DNA of 64,000 nucleotides from Polaromonas sp. (GCA_030654695.1 JAURWY010000018.1:43006-107005); one strand, 5' to 3'. Shown: positions 24,783-33,652, numbered from the stretch's first letter. Notes: a model not told the origin generated them from the sequence alone. Numbers and translations are program-made.

Positions 24783-26270
24783 TTACTGGCCAGACGCCGT
24801 CAACTTGGCAAACTTCGCCATCACATGCTGGGTCCAGTAGGCGATGTCATATTGCTTGACATGGGCCAGCAGGCCTTGCATGCGCGCGCGGCGTTCGTCT
24901 TCCGGCATGTCGATCGCCTGGTCGATGGCGTCGTCCATGGAATCGCGGCTGAAGGGGTTGGCCAACACCGCGTCTTTCAGCTCCATCGCGGAGCCCGCAA
25001 ACTCGGACAACACCAACACGCCCGGCTCGCCATTTTTGGCCGCCACAAATTCCTTGGCGACCAAGTTCAGACCGTCACGCAGCGGCGTGATCCAAGCGAT
25101 GTCAGCCGCACGGTAAGCGCACACCACTTCTTCAAACGGCAGCGGCGTGGTCGACAACATGATGGGCAGCCAGCTCATGGAGCCGAAATGTCCGTTGATG
25201 CGCCCGACCAGTTGCTCAATCTTGCGCTGCTCGGCCTTGTAGACCTCCATGCCATCGGCGGCAGACACTGTCACCAGCAGCAGCTTGATGCGGCCCAGCA
25301 GTTCAGGCCGGCGACGCAGCAGCCGGTCAAATGCGTCGAGCTGCTGGCGCGTGCCCTTGGCGTAGTCAACCCGGCTGACCGAGACAATCACAATTTCAGA
25401 GTTCAGGTCGGTCCGCATTTTCTCGGTGCAGGCCAAGCCAGCCTCTGACTCCACTGCGGCGATGATGCGATCCGGCGTGGTGCCAATCGGCCAGGTGTCG
25501 ATCAGAATGTTGCGGCCTTCGTAGTCCAGGCTGCTGGTCACCACCGGCTCGGACATGCCCTGACCGCTGGTGCGAATCGCCTCGGGCACCGGCTCCTCGT
25601 GGCGGGTGATACCGCTGCGCAGGCCTTGGGCCACGGCGCAAAAGTTCTGGCTGTAACGTGCCACGTGGAAACCGACCATGTCGCAGTCCAGCAAGCTGCC
25701 GAGAATCTCGTCGCGCCACGGCATGATGTTGAAAACATCCGGGCTTGGAAACGGCGTGTGGTGCATGAAGGCGATCTTCAAGTCAGGCCGCATCTGGCGC
25801 ACAAACTTCGGCACCAGCCACAGGTTGTAGTCATGGATCCAGACCACCGCACCGGGTGCCGCTTGCTCGCAGGCGGCTTCGGCAAACAGCCGGTTCACCT
25901 CGCGAAACATCGACCAATCGGTGTTTTCTGTGGAGTACAACCAAGGGAATGAATTGAGCACCGGCCACAGCGCCTCTTTCGACACCACGTGGTAGAACTG
26001 ATTGATCTGGGCAGCATCCAGCGGCAGACGCACGACGTCGTAGTCGCCGGTGCTTTCCTTCATGGTGATGCGGCGCTCGAATTTGCCTTTTTTGCCTATC
26101 GGCGCTTTTTTCCAGGCGACCCAAATGGCCTTGTCGACTTGGGTAAAAAAACCTTTGATCGACGGGATGATGCCGTTCGGGCTGCGCGGCTCACGCAGCG
26201 TGAGAGTTCCGTTTTCAATGACTTCTTCGTAGGGTTGGCGGTGGTAGACGACGACCAGTTCGGTGTTCAT
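24783..26270 (-). CDS. ggpS: Glucosylglycerol-phosphate synthase (GgpS)
   Basis: 495-residue GT20 glycosyltransferase that would join glucose from ADP-glucose to glycerol-3-phosphate, making the precursor of the osmolyte glucosylglycerol. It resembles cyanobacterial GgpS more than trehalose-phosphate synthase: N-terminus VVVYHRQPYEEV...SPNGIIPSIKGFF and WVAWKK; HHTPFPSPDVFNIMPWR; SRVDYAKGT where OtsA has DRLDYSKG; AADIAWITPLRDGLNLVAKE near the C-terminus. ATG at 26270 has an AAGGA site 7 bases upstream; an in-frame TTG lies 15 bases earlier. It follows a phosphatase gene by 11 bp, completing the pathway. The comparison is from remembered sequences, so OtsA activity is not excluded. Confidence 0.82.
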   Translation of the reverse strand: MNTELVVVYHRQPYEEVIENGTLTLREPRSPNGIIPSIKGFFTQVDKAIWVAWKKAPIGKKGKFERRITMKESTGDYDVVRLPLDAAQINQFYHVVSKEALWPVLNSFPWLYSTENTDWSMFREVNRLFAEAACEQAAPGAVVWIHDYNLWLVPKFVRQMRPDLKIAFMHHTPFPSPDVFNIMPWRDEILGSLLDCDMVGFHVARYSQNFCAVAQGLRSGITRHEEPVPEAIRTSGQGMSEPVVTSSLDYEGRNILIDTWPIGTTPDRIIAAVESEAGLACTEKMRTDLNSEIVIVSVSRVDYAKGTRQQLDAFDRLLRRRPELLGRIKLLLVTVSAADGMEVYKAEQRKIEQLVGRINGHFGSMSWLPIMLSTTPLPFEEVVCAYRAADIAWITPLRDGLNLVAKEFVAAKNGEPGVLVLSEFAGSAMELKDAVLANPFSRDSMDDAIDQAIDMPEDERRARMQGLLAHVKQYDIAYWTQHVMAKFAKLTASGQ

Positions 26271-26281
26271 GTTCGAATCCT

Positions 26282-26995
26282 TCAATGAAAGCGGCGCAAG
26301 GCTTCAAGCACGCCAGCGGCGCCCTCCAGCTCGCTTTGATGCACATGGGTCAAGTCGGCAATCGCCGCACTCAACAAGGGCTCACGGTTGGCCACGGCAA
26401 CGCCTGCCAGACCGGTCTGAAACAACGACAAATCGTTCAAGGTGTCACCCGCCACCAGCGTACGCTCAGGCGGCAGATTCAACGCCTGCAAGGTGCGAAG
26501 CAGAGTCGGACCCTTTTGCACGCCGCGCGGCAAAACATCGAAATACATGTTGTCCGACAGCAGCACATCAAAGCCCAGCGGCTCAACGGCCGCTCGCGCG
26601 GCCGTTGCCAGCACCTCATCTGTGTACAAGCAAGAAATGCGTCGGCCTTCGATGTGCGGCTGAGCTTTCAGATGGGAATGGTTCTTCAGCACGGCGTGAA
26701 TACGCTCACGGGCGTCTGTCGCCCAACACCCCTCAAACCAAGCCTCCATGCCGTCATGCGGCAGGTACTGCGGGCCCGTGTAAAAACTGGTGCCAACGTC
26801 GGCAATGATGTGGTCGGGTTGCAAGGGCAAACCGGTCAGCACGTCTTGCATGGCCGTCAAGCTGCGGCCGCTGGCGTAGATCAAGACGATCTCGTCGCGG
26901 CGGGCGTTGATCCAGTCGTACAGCTCGGCGCGCTGCGCCTCTGAGCCACCTAAAAATGTACCGTCTAGATCGGTGGCGAGTATGGTTTTTTGCAA
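26282..26995 (-). CDS. ggpP: HAD-IIB phosphatase, probable glucosylglycerol-phosphate phosphatase
   Basis: 237-residue HAD hydrolase of the sucrose/mannosylglycerate-phosphatase type. Motif I ATDLDGTFLG (nucleophile Asp), motif II IYASGRS, motif III Lys in GVQKGPTL, motif IV VAGDTLNDLSLF, with a type IIB cap between. It directly precedes ggpS, the same order as the phosphatase and synthase domains in fused proteobacterial GgpPS proteins. That supports removal of phosphate from glucosylglycerol-phosphate as its job. Alternative: trehalose-phosphate phosphatase, if the partner proves to be OtsA. Confidence 0.75.
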   Translation of the reverse strand: MQKTILATDLDGTFLGGSEAQRAELYDWINARRDEIVLIYASGRSLTAMQDVLTGLPLQPDHIIADVGTSFYTGPQYLPHDGMEAWFEGCWATDARERIHAVLKNHSHLKAQPHIEGRRISCLYTDEVLATAARAAVEPLGFDVLLSDNMYFDVLPRGVQKGPTLLRTLQALNLPPERTLVAGDTLNDLSLFQTGLAGVAVANREPLLSAAIADLTHVHQSELEGAAGVLEALRRFH

Positions 26996-27080
26996 TTCAG
27001 CTCCTGGAGTCCCGTGGCAGGGCGACGAATAAAAGCGAAACGGCAGCCGGCCGGGACGCGGCAGTTGGGCGTCAGCAGAC

Positions 27081-27103
27081 TGAGTTTTGAAAAATAAGAC
27101 TCA
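27081..27103. promoter_or_regulatory. Inverted repeat upstream of ggpP
   Basis: TGAGTTTT and AAGACTCA (one mismatch in 8) flank a 7-base A-rich loop, 86-108 bp upstream of the ggpP start in an otherwise AT-richer intergenic stretch. Could be an operator or an mRNA-leader hairpin; no regulator can be named. The surrounding 26996-27209 gap holds no gene that I can support. Confidence 0.35.
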
Positions 27104-27182
27104 ATGCCGAAGAAAAACTGGCGAAGAGAGCACTTTACCAACAGATACTAAAAATAGCTGTAGGACAGGAGGCTAGAACCTA

Positions 27183-27218
27183 GAGCAATAATTCTTTTGA
27201 ATGTATTTATCATTGCTC
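27183..27218 (-). terminator. Weak hairpin over the LysR gene stop
   Basis: GAGCAAT (27183-27189) and ATTGCTC (27212-27218) form perfect 7-bp arms with a smaller AT hairpin inside, covering the LysR stop codon and the 27 bp beyond it. The stem is AT-rich and has no clear U-tract, so termination is only a possibility. Confidence 0.35.
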
Positions 27219-28130
27219 AGGCCGTGGCGCAGCCCAAAACTCGGGCTGGCCGTAGCTGTGCTTCAGGAAGTCGATCCACAGCCGGACCCTTAGTGGCAGG
27301 TGTTTGCGCTGCGGGAACACGGCAAAAATGCCGTTGGCCGGCGCGTCATAGTTTTGCAGCACAGCGACCAGCCGGCCCGCAGCGATCTCGGCCTCGACCT
27401 CCCAGGTGCTGCGCCAGGCAATCCCATAACCGGCCAGACACCAGTCGTGCAGCACTTGGCCGTCGGAGCAATCCAGCGGACCGCCGGGCTTGAGGTGCTG
27501 CAATTCGCCGTTGATGCGAAATGCCCAGCCGCGCGTTTGCGAGGCATCGCTGGAGAGCGTCAGGCAGTCAAAACGCGCCAACTCAGACGGCTGTTGCGGC
27601 GTGCCGTGGCGCCGCAAATACTCAGGCGTGGCCACACACAGACGCCGGTTGTCAGCCATGCGCACGCTCACCAAGGACGAGTCTGGCATGTCGCCGACCC
27701 GTATCGCGCAGTCAAAGCCCTCGCCAGCCAAGTCCACAACCCGGTCGCTCAGGTTCAGCGAGATGGTGACGTCGGCATGTTGCTCCCGAAAACGCGTCAC
27801 CAGCGGTGCCACATGGCGACGCCCAAAGCCCGCCGGGGCGGTGATCCGCAGATGGCCGCTGGCCTTGACGCCGCCGGCCGAAACGCTGGCTTCGGCATTC
27901 GCCACATCGATCAGCAGGCGCTGACAGTCCTCCAGAAAAGCACTGCCTTCATGCGTCAAGCTGATGCGGCGCGTGGTGCGCACCAGCAACTTAACACCGA
28001 GCCGGCTTTCCAAAGCGTCGAGGCGGCGGCCCATGATGGCGGGCGCAACGCCCTCGGCTTTGGCCGCCGCCGTCAAACTGCCACGGGTGGCCACGGAAAC
28101 GAAGGATTCGAGCTGCTTGAGTTTGGCCAT
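27210..28130 (-). CDS. LysR-family transcriptional regulator
   Basis: 306-residue LysR regulator. N-terminal winged helix-turn-helix: KQLESFVSVATRGSLTAAAK, followed by RRLDALESRLGVKLLVRTTR, is textbook. The effector domain (about 90-300) is of the CrgA/DmlR-like group (SGHLRITAPAGFGRRHVAPL). It is the last gene of a leftward run after the shikimate-dehydrogenase-like gene (87-bp gap), so it may control that cluster, though LysR genes are more often divergent from their targets. Confidence 0.88.
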   Translation of the reverse strand: MAKLKQLESFVSVATRGSLTAAAKAEGVAPAIMGRRLDALESRLGVKLLVRTTRRISLTHEGSAFLEDCQRLLIDVANAEASVSAGGVKASGHLRITAPAGFGRRHVAPLVTRFREQHADVTISLNLSDRVVDLAGEGFDCAIRVGDMPDSSLVSVRMADNRRLCVATPEYLRRHGTPQQPSELARFDCLTLSSDASQTRGWAFRINGELQHLKPGGPLDCSDGQVLHDWCLAGYGIAWRSTWEVEAEIAAGRLVAVLQNYDAPANGIFAVFPQRKHLPLRVRLWIDFLKHSYGQPEFWAAPRPEQ

Positions 28131-28217
28131 GCGCGATTATGTGCAATTTCAGGTGCAATCGAGCCAGTTAGAGCCCCGATTACATCGGGTCAAACCCTTC
28201 CACCCAGCGCCTGCAGT

Positions 28218-29054
28218 TCAGTAACTGAGCCGGGCCACCGCGCGCAAAACATCCGGCGTGGTGCTCGGCAGACCGAAGTATTCAAGGTACGCCGGGATCT
28301 GCTCATACAACATGTCGGTGCCAATCTGCACCGGGCAGCCACGGCCTTGGGCGGCACTCAAAAAGGCCGTCATCTCGGTCCGCATCACCACTTCGCCGAC
28401 AAAGGTTGTCGGCGCGATGCGCGCCACATCCATTGGCAAAGCGTCGCCCTCATTCATGCCCATCGGCGTGGCGTTGGCCACTAAGTCGTGGCCGGCTGGG
28501 TCGTTGCTGCCCGTGCGCACTTGCAGCGCCGGGTAATGGGCTTTTAAACGGTCGCCAAGCGCCTCGGCCGAGGCCGTGTTGACGTCATACAAACTGATGG
28601 CTGCGACGCCTGCCGCTGCCAGCGAAGCGGCAATCGCCGAGCCCACACCGCCGGAGCCGACCACCAGCACCGTCGCGCCTTGCAGCTTGAAGCCCTTGCG
28701 CAGCACGCCGCGCACAAAGCCCTCGCCATCAAACATGTCACCTTGCAACTGCCCTTCAGGACCAACGCGCACCGCATTGCAAGCCCCGGCAATCGCAGCC
28801 GCTGGCGACAGCTCGTCGACCAGCCCGATGGTGGTGACCTTGTGCGGCATGGTGATGAGTGCGCCACGGATGTTGCTGAGCTTGAACACCGATCGCAAAA
28901 AAACCGGGTAGTCCTCAACCCGGCAACCCATCGGCACCACCAGCGCATTGATCCCCTGCTGTTCAAAGTAGGGGTTGTAAATCATCGGCGCCTTGAAGGC
29001 ATGCGTCGGAAAACCAATGTGGGGGATGAGTTCGGTATGGCCGTTGATGAGCAT
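28218..29054 (-). CDS. Shikimate/quinate dehydrogenase-like protein
   Basis: 278-residue NAD(P)-dependent dehydrogenase of the AroE/YdiB family. Substrate domain: GITMPHK-type segment ALITMPHKVTTIGLVDEL with the catalytic Lys. Rossmann domain: VLVVGSGGVGSAIAASLA; then NATPMGM. Some usual AroE substrate residues differ (INGHTELIPHIGFPTHAFKAP), and it sits in a catabolic-looking cluster rather than with aro biosynthesis genes, so a quinate/shikimate-oxidising or related role is likelier than aromatic biosynthesis. An in-frame TTG lies 21 bases upstream of the chosen ATG; neither start has a strong ribosome site. Confidence 0.78.
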   Translation of the reverse strand: MLINGHTELIPHIGFPTHAFKAPMIYNPYFEQQGINALVVPMGCRVEDYPVFLRSVFKLSNIRGALITMPHKVTTIGLVDELSPAAAIAGACNAVRVGPEGQLQGDMFDGEGFVRGVLRKGFKLQGATVLVVGSGGVGSAIAASLAAAGVAAISLYDVNTASAEALGDRLKAHYPALQVRTGSNDPAGHDLVANATPMGMNEGDALPMDVARIAPTTFVGEVVMRTEMTAFLSAAQGRGCPVQIGTDMLYEQIPAYLEYFGLPSTTPDVLRAVARLSY

Positions 29055-29101
29055 GGGAGGCAGCGAAGAAGCCAAGGGAAAGTGTTTTTTAAAAGGGCGC
29101 T

Positions 29102-29545
29102 TTACTTGGACGCTTGAACAGCGGAGACCGCAGCGCGCAACGCGAGCAAATAGCTGTCAACGCCGAAGCCGCAGATCTGACCTTTGACGATTTCAGCGAA
29201 CACCGAGACATGGCGGAAAGCTTCGCGCGCATGGATGTTGGACATGTGCAACTCGACGATCGGGCAAGTCAAAATAGCCAGCGCGTCACGAATGCCGTAG
29301 CTGTAATGCGTCCAAGCACCGGCGTTGATCAGCACGGCGTCCACGCCCTCGGCATAGCCTTGATGAATGCGCTCGCACATATCGCCTTCGCTGTTGGTTT
29401 GGTAGGCCTCAATCGTGGTGCCAAGCTCTTGGCCCAAAGCGGCCAGCGATGCATTGATTTCGTCCAACGTGATGGTGCCGTACTGGGCCGGATCGCGCTT
29501 GCCGAACATGTTGTGGTTGATGCCGTGCAGCATGAGAATTTTCAT
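29102..29545 (-). CDS. aroQ: Type II 3-dehydroquinate dehydratase
   Basis: 147-residue small dodecameric dehydroquinase. The catalytic-loop region is LHGINHNMFGKRDPAQYG, a divergent version of the usual GPNLNLLGxREP; the active-site His region ELHMSNIHAREAFRHVS is conserved. With a quinate/shikimate dehydrogenase homologue 47 bp downstream it would convert dehydroquinate to dehydroshikimate in quinate catabolism. Start chosen at ATG 29545 with an AAGGA site. The divergent loop might mean a modified substrate. Confidence 0.82.
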   Translation of the reverse strand: MKILMLHGINHNMFGKRDPAQYGTITLDEINASLAALGQELGTTIEAYQTNSEGDMCERIHQGYAEGVDAVLINAGAWTHYSYGIRDALAILTCPIVELHMSNIHAREAFRHVSVFAEIVKGQICGFGVDSYLLALRAAVSAVQASK

Positions 29546-29591
29546 GGTTTTTCCTTGTGGAGTAGATGGGATTTTTCGCTGATGCGAGGTG

Positions 29592-30644
29592 TCAAGCAGC
29601 GTCGAGGTTAACAGTGCTGCCCGTGCGCGCGGCCTCAACAATGGCTTCGGTGACGCGCAGGTTCAGCAGACCATCGTGCGCGCTGACCAAAGGCGATGCC
29701 TCGCCGCGCACGACCTGGCCAAAGTGTTCCATCTGGTGCTTGAGCGGGTCATCGCGCACCATGCCGACGACGCCCACTTCAAACGACTTCCACCAAGAGC
29801 GGTCTTCCGGACGTGGGTAAGTTTTCAAGCGCATGGTCGGCACTGACAAGCTACCGTTGGTGCCGGTGATGACGTAGCAATCTTCGTCTTCATAGCTCGA
29901 GTAAGCCTTGTTTTCCTGGCTGGTCTGCTCCCAGCTGCGGGCACAGGCGGCGGTGTCTGACAGCAAGAACGTGCCCAGCACCCCGCTGGCAAAACGCAAG
30001 TTGATGGCGACCGTGTCTTCAACAGGAAAGCCACGCGTCGCGTGCGAGGCAAAAGCCTGTACTGCCAGAATCTCGCCGCACAACATGCGCAGGTTGTGCA
30101 CCTCATGGATCATGTTCAGCAAGATCGGCCCGCCACCGAGTTCACGCCGCCAAGGCGCGTCCGCGTAGTACTGGTCCGGCTTGAAAAAAGTAGCGCTGCC
30201 CATGACCGCCACGAGTTGGCCCAGCTTGCCAGACCCCAGCACTTCACGCGCCTTCGCCATGATCGGGCTGTGCGCCCGGTGGTGGCCAATCACGACCTTG
30301 GCGCCAGTCGCCTCCACCACCCGGACCAACTGCTCGCCTTCAGCCACGCTGGTGGCCATCGGCTTTTCAAGCAGGATGGGCATACCCGCATCAATGCACT
30401 GCAGCGCCTGCGGCACATGCAAGTGATTCGGCGTCGCCAACACCAGACCATCGGGCCGGTTGTTGGTCAGTAGCTCTTCAATGCTTTTGAACCAAGGAAC
30501 ACCGGCTTGCGCGGCCAACGCCACAGCAGCCGGCGAAGGGTCAACGATCGCTGACAACACGCAACTCGGACTATTCAGGGCCACGCCCATATGAGCCTGG
30601 CCGATGTAGCCGGCACCAGCCACGGCGATTCGAGTTTTGGTCAT
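29592..30644 (-). CDS. Gfo/Idh/MocA-family oxidoreductase
   Basis: 350-residue NAD(P)-dependent oxidoreductase. N-terminal Rossmann fold (RIAVAGAGYIGQAHMGVAL) with the family EKP motif (ILLEKPMATSVAEGEQLVRV) carrying the catalytic Lys, then the C-terminal alpha/beta domain with GGGPILLNMIHEVHNLRMLC. Members act on sugars, inositols and cyclic polyols. Co-oriented with the dehydroquinase and TRAP genes, suggesting oxidation or reduction of the imported cyclic acid. Substrate cannot be told from sequence. Confidence 0.85.
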   Translation of the reverse strand: MTKTRIAVAGAGYIGQAHMGVALNSPSCVLSAIVDPSPAAVALAAQAGVPWFKSIEELLTNNRPDGLVLATPNHLHVPQALQCIDAGMPILLEKPMATSVAEGEQLVRVVEATGAKVVIGHHRAHSPIMAKAREVLGSGKLGQLVAVMGSATFFKPDQYYADAPWRRELGGGPILLNMIHEVHNLRMLCGEILAVQAFASHATRGFPVEDTVAINLRFASGVLGTFLLSDTAACARSWEQTSQENKAYSSYEDEDCYVITGTNGSLSVPTMRLKTYPRPEDRSWWKSFEVGVVGMVRDDPLKHQMEHFGQVVRGEASPLVSAHDGLLNLRVTEAIVEAARTGSTVNLDAA

Positions 30645-30672
30645 GTGCAAAAAATCCAACGGAAATAATCAG

Positions 30673-30696
30673 CCGCCACGACTTGCGCCGTGGCGG
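30673..30696 (-). terminator. Perfect hairpin after dctP
   Basis: CCGCCACG (30673-30680) and CGTGGCGG (30689-30696) form a perfect 8-bp GC-rich stem with an 8-base loop, starting 7 bases after the dctP stop on the minus strand. The following sequence is only partly U-rich (CTGATTATTTCC). It would end or protect the dctP mRNA before the oxidoreductase gene. Confidence 0.6.
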
Positions 30697-30703
30697 ACGC
30701 CAT

Positions 30704-31699
30704 TTATTTGCGAAATTTGGCCAACTCGGCTTCCAGCTCAGCCACAGTAGCGGCAATTGGCTCGCCATGCTTAGCGATCACAGGCTTCATCTTGTCGCGC
30801 AAGATGGCCATTTCAGCGGCTGGCAGCTCAGACACGCTCATGCCGTTCTTCTTCAAATTATCCAACGCACCGGCCACTTGGCCACGGGCAGCAGCACGCT
30901 CAACCTTGGCCGACTCGGTCGCAGCATCTTGCACGATGGTCTTTTCTGCAGCGCTCAAGCTGTCCCAGAATTTCTTGCTGATGATCACCGACTGCGGGTT
31001 GTACTGGTGGTTGGTCAACGCGACGAATTTTTGAACTTCGTAGAACTTGTTGGCATTGATCACGGTGATCGGGTTCTCTTGACCGTCGATGGCTTTTTGT
31101 TCCAAAGCGGCATACACCTCTGGGAATGGCAGTGGTGTCGGGTTAGCGCCCAGCGCCTTAACCCAGTCGACGTTGACCGGGTTCGGGATCACGCGCAGTT
31201 TCAAGCCCTCGAGGTCGGCAACCTTGTTGATGGGGCGCTTGCTGTTGGTGATGCTGCGAAAACCCAGCTCGTAGTAAGCCAAACCAACCATGCCTTTTTC
31301 TTGCAACTTGGCGTGCATTTTTTTGCCGAAAGGACCGTCGACCACCGCGTCGGCTTCTTTCTCACTGGCAAACAAGAATGGAAAATCGAACACGCCAAAG
31401 TCTTTGACCTGGCTGGCCAGAATGCCGGAGTTCAGGGAGACCATCTCGACCGTGCCGCCTTGCAAGGCAGACACATTGGCCTGGTCGCTGCCCAACACGC
31501 CGCCAGGGAACAGGTTGACCTTGATCTTGCCGCCGCTCTTGGCTTGCACGATTTCAGCGAACTTTTCCATGCCGACCACGATCGGGTGACCTTTGGGATT
31601 TTGCGTGGCGAACTTGATGGTTTTGTCTTGCGCAGAAGCGACGCCGGCTGCAGCCAGAATGACCGAAGCCAGCACGGTTTTGAGGAATACACGTTTCAT
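30704..31699 (-). CDS. dctP: TRAP transporter substrate-binding protein DctP
   Basis: 331-residue periplasmic receptor of a TRAP carboxylate importer. Signal peptide MKRVFLKTVLASVILAAAGV with cleavage near ASA-QD, then a DctP fold: KIKVNLFPGGVLGSDQANVS, LEGLKLRVIPNPVNVDWVKA with the Arg that binds the substrate carboxylate, and NPITVINANKFYEVQKFVAL. A longer in-frame start is excluded by the signal peptide. Set apart from dctM by a 94-bp gap with a strong hairpin. Confidence 0.93.
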   Translation of the reverse strand: MKRVFLKTVLASVILAAAGVASAQDKTIKFATQNPKGHPIVVGMEKFAEIVQAKSGGKIKVNLFPGGVLGSDQANVSALQGGTVEMVSLNSGILASQVKDFGVFDFPFLFASEKEADAVVDGPFGKKMHAKLQEKGMVGLAYYELGFRSITNSKRPINKVADLEGLKLRVIPNPVNVDWVKALGANPTPLPFPEVYAALEQKAIDGQENPITVINANKFYEVQKFVALTNHQYNPQSVIISKKFWDSLSAAEKTIVQDAATESAKVERAAARGQVAGALDNLKKNGMSVSELPAAEMAILRDKMKPVIAKHGEPIAATVAELEAELAKFRK

Positions 31700-31749
31700 G
31701 GGTTTGTCTCCAAATAGGGTTGTTGATCGGCCGTACGCAAGCATGAAAC

Positions 31750-31786
31750 GGTTTGTCGTCTGGCGTACCCGAACAGACGACAAACC
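31750..31786 (-). repeat. Perfect 13-bp stem-loop between dctM and dctP
   Basis: GGTTTGTCGTCTG (31750-31762) and CAGACGACAAACC (31774-31786) pair perfectly across an 11-base loop. It starts 8 bases after the dctM stop, in the 94-bp gap before dctP. A run of six T precedes rather than follows it on the minus strand, so it does not look like an intrinsic terminator for the operon; an mRNA-stability or processing element is more plausible. Confidence 0.75.
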
Positions 31787-31793
31787 AAAAAAC

Positions 31794-33071
31794 TCAATAG
31801 AACCAGCGCGCCGGCACCATGACCAGTTGCGGAAAGGCGATCATCAAGAACATCGCGGCGAACTGGGCAATCATGAAGGGGATCACACCCTTGGTGACTT
31901 CGTCCATGCCCATTTTTCCGACACCCGCCACCGCATTCAACACGGTGCCAACGGGTGGCGTGATCAAGCCAATCGCGTTGTTGATGATGAACAGCACACC
32001 GAAATAAACCGGATCAATGCCGGCGGCCTTGATCACCGGCATGAGCACGGGCGTCAGCAACAAAATGGTCGGCGTCATGTCCAGCGCCGTACCCACCACC
32101 ATGGTCAGCACCATGATCGCCAGCATCAGCAAGCGAGGGCTGTCCAGCAAGGGCTGCATCAACTCAACCACTTGCGCTGGCAAATTAGCCACCGTGATCA
32201 ACCACGCCGACACCATCGCTGCGGCCACCAGAAACATCACCACCGAGCAGGTCACGGCTGCGTTGACAAACAAGGGCACCAACTGTTTGATGTTGAGTTC
32301 ACGGTAGACAAACACCGAGATAAACAAGGCGTAGACCGCGGCCACCACGGCAGCTTCCGTCGGCGTGAAGACGCCGAACTTCAAACCAAAAACGATGATA
32401 AAAGGCAACACCAACGCCCAAGTCGCCAGCCGCATGGCGTCGATCACTTCAGAGAAAGATTTACGCGGCGGCGGCGTGATGGTCTCTTTGCGCACCAGCC
32501 ACCACCAAGTCACCACCAGTGACAGCGCCAACCAAATCCCCGGAAAGATGCCGGCCATGAACAACTTGGAAATAGAGACGTTGGCAGCAACACCAAAAAT
32601 CACGAAGCCAATACTCGGCGGAATGATCGGGGCGATGATGCCAGCCGATGCAATCAAGCCGGCCGAGCGGCCCCGATCGTGGCCGGCGGCGATCATCATC
32701 GGCAGCAGCAAAGCCGTCAAGGCAGCCGCATCAGCCACCGCCGAACCGGACAACGACGCCATGATAACGGCGGCGACGATGGTCACATAACCCAAGCCGC
32801 CTCGCACGTGACCGACCAGTGCCATGGCGAAGTTCACGATGCGCCGTGACAAGCCGCCGGCGTTCATGATCTCGCCAGCCAGCAAGAAGAAAGGCACGGC
32901 CAGCAAAGGAAAGCTGTTGGCCCCTTCCATGACGTTTTGCGCCAGGATTTGCGCGTCAAACATGTTCATGTGCCACATCAACGCGGCACCGCACAAGAGC
33001 AATGAAAAAGCTATCGGCACGCCGAGCGCCATGGCGGCAAGCAAGGAGCCCAAGAAAATGGCAATCGTCAT
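31794..33071 (-). CDS. dctM: TRAP transporter large permease DctM
   Basis: 425-residue sodium-coupled permease with about 11-12 hydrophobic segments. Family landmarks: MTIAIFLGSLLAAMALGVPI, LAGEIMNAGGLSRRIVNFA, ASAGIIAPIIPPSIGFVIFG, and the C-terminal NNAIGLITPPVGTVLN. Together with DctQ and DctP it forms a full TRAP system. Gap to dctQ 41 bp. Confidence 0.95.
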   Translation of the reverse strand: MTIAIFLGSLLAAMALGVPIAFSLLLCGAALMWHMNMFDAQILAQNVMEGANSFPLLAVPFFLLAGEIMNAGGLSRRIVNFAMALVGHVRGGLGYVTIVAAVIMASLSGSAVADAAALTALLLPMMIAAGHDRGRSAGLIASAGIIAPIIPPSIGFVIFGVAANVSISKLFMAGIFPGIWLALSLVVTWWWLVRKETITPPPRKSFSEVIDAMRLATWALVLPFIIVFGLKFGVFTPTEAAVVAAVYALFISVFVYRELNIKQLVPLFVNAAVTCSVVMFLVAAAMVSAWLITVANLPAQVVELMQPLLDSPRLLMLAIMVLTMVVGTALDMTPTILLLTPVLMPVIKAAGIDPVYFGVLFIINNAIGLITPPVGTVLNAVAGVGKMGMDEVTKGVIPFMIAQFAAMFLMIAFPQLVMVPARWFY

Positions 33072-33112
33072 ATCCGACCTCTGTTTATTCTTAGATGAAT
33101 GGGACTGGCGAT

Positions 33113-33652
33113 TTACCGACTGGCGCTGGCATCTGCGCGCGGCGCTTCTTCGGATTCCTGAATCAGTACCAACTGATCAGCGTCAATCTGACCCGTCAAC
33201 AGGCGCCAGAGGTCATTCAAAAGGATCGGCGCGCCCAGCACTGAAAACACCATGCCAGAGGCATAAAACCAGGCCATGGAGACTTCCATCACAGCGCTGG
33301 TCGAGGTCAGGTTGATCACCGTCTGGTCGTAAGCCCCCTTGAACAGCAGCCACAGGCAATACAGCATCAGTAACAGCGACAAGCCCATGCAAAATTTCTT
33401 GCCGGTGGGCCCTAACTTGCCGACCAGCATGTCGGTGCCCAAATGAGACTTGCTGCGCAAGGCGACCACCGCGCCCATAAAGGTCAGCCAGACAAACAAC
33501 CAGCGCGACAACTCTTCAGACAGCGTGAAGCCGGAGTTGAAGGCGTAGCGCATGAAGACGTTGCCGAACACCAGTACCACCATCACTGCGAGCATGGCGG
33601 CGATCAAGTAACTCAACGCTTGGCAGTACAGATCGATTGTTTTTTTAAGCAC
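33113..33652 (-). CDS. dctQ: TRAP transporter small permease DctQ
   Basis: 179-residue four-helix membrane protein. Typical DctQ pattern: LIAAMLAVMVVLVFGNVFMR, followed by SEELSRWLFVWLTFMGAVVA and the LGTDML segment. First gene of the TRAP operon; a palindrome lies 39 bp upstream, between it and the TetR gene. Confidence 0.92.
   Translation of the reverse strand: MLKKTIDLYCQALSYLIAAMLAVMVVLVFGNVFMRYAFNSGFTLSEELSRWLFVWLTFMGAVVALRSKSHLGTDMLVGKLGPTGKKFCMGLSLLLMLYCLWLLFKGAYDQTVINLTSTSAVMEVSMAWFYASGMVFSVLGAPILLNDLWRLLTGQIDADQLVLIQESEEAPRADASASR

Noticed and set aside
24783..26995. otsA/otsB (trehalose synthesis) as the name for this pair
   Set aside because: Several diagnostic segments match GgpS and not OtsA, and the phosphatase is of HAD-IIB type. 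Kept as the fallback if biochemical tests disagree.
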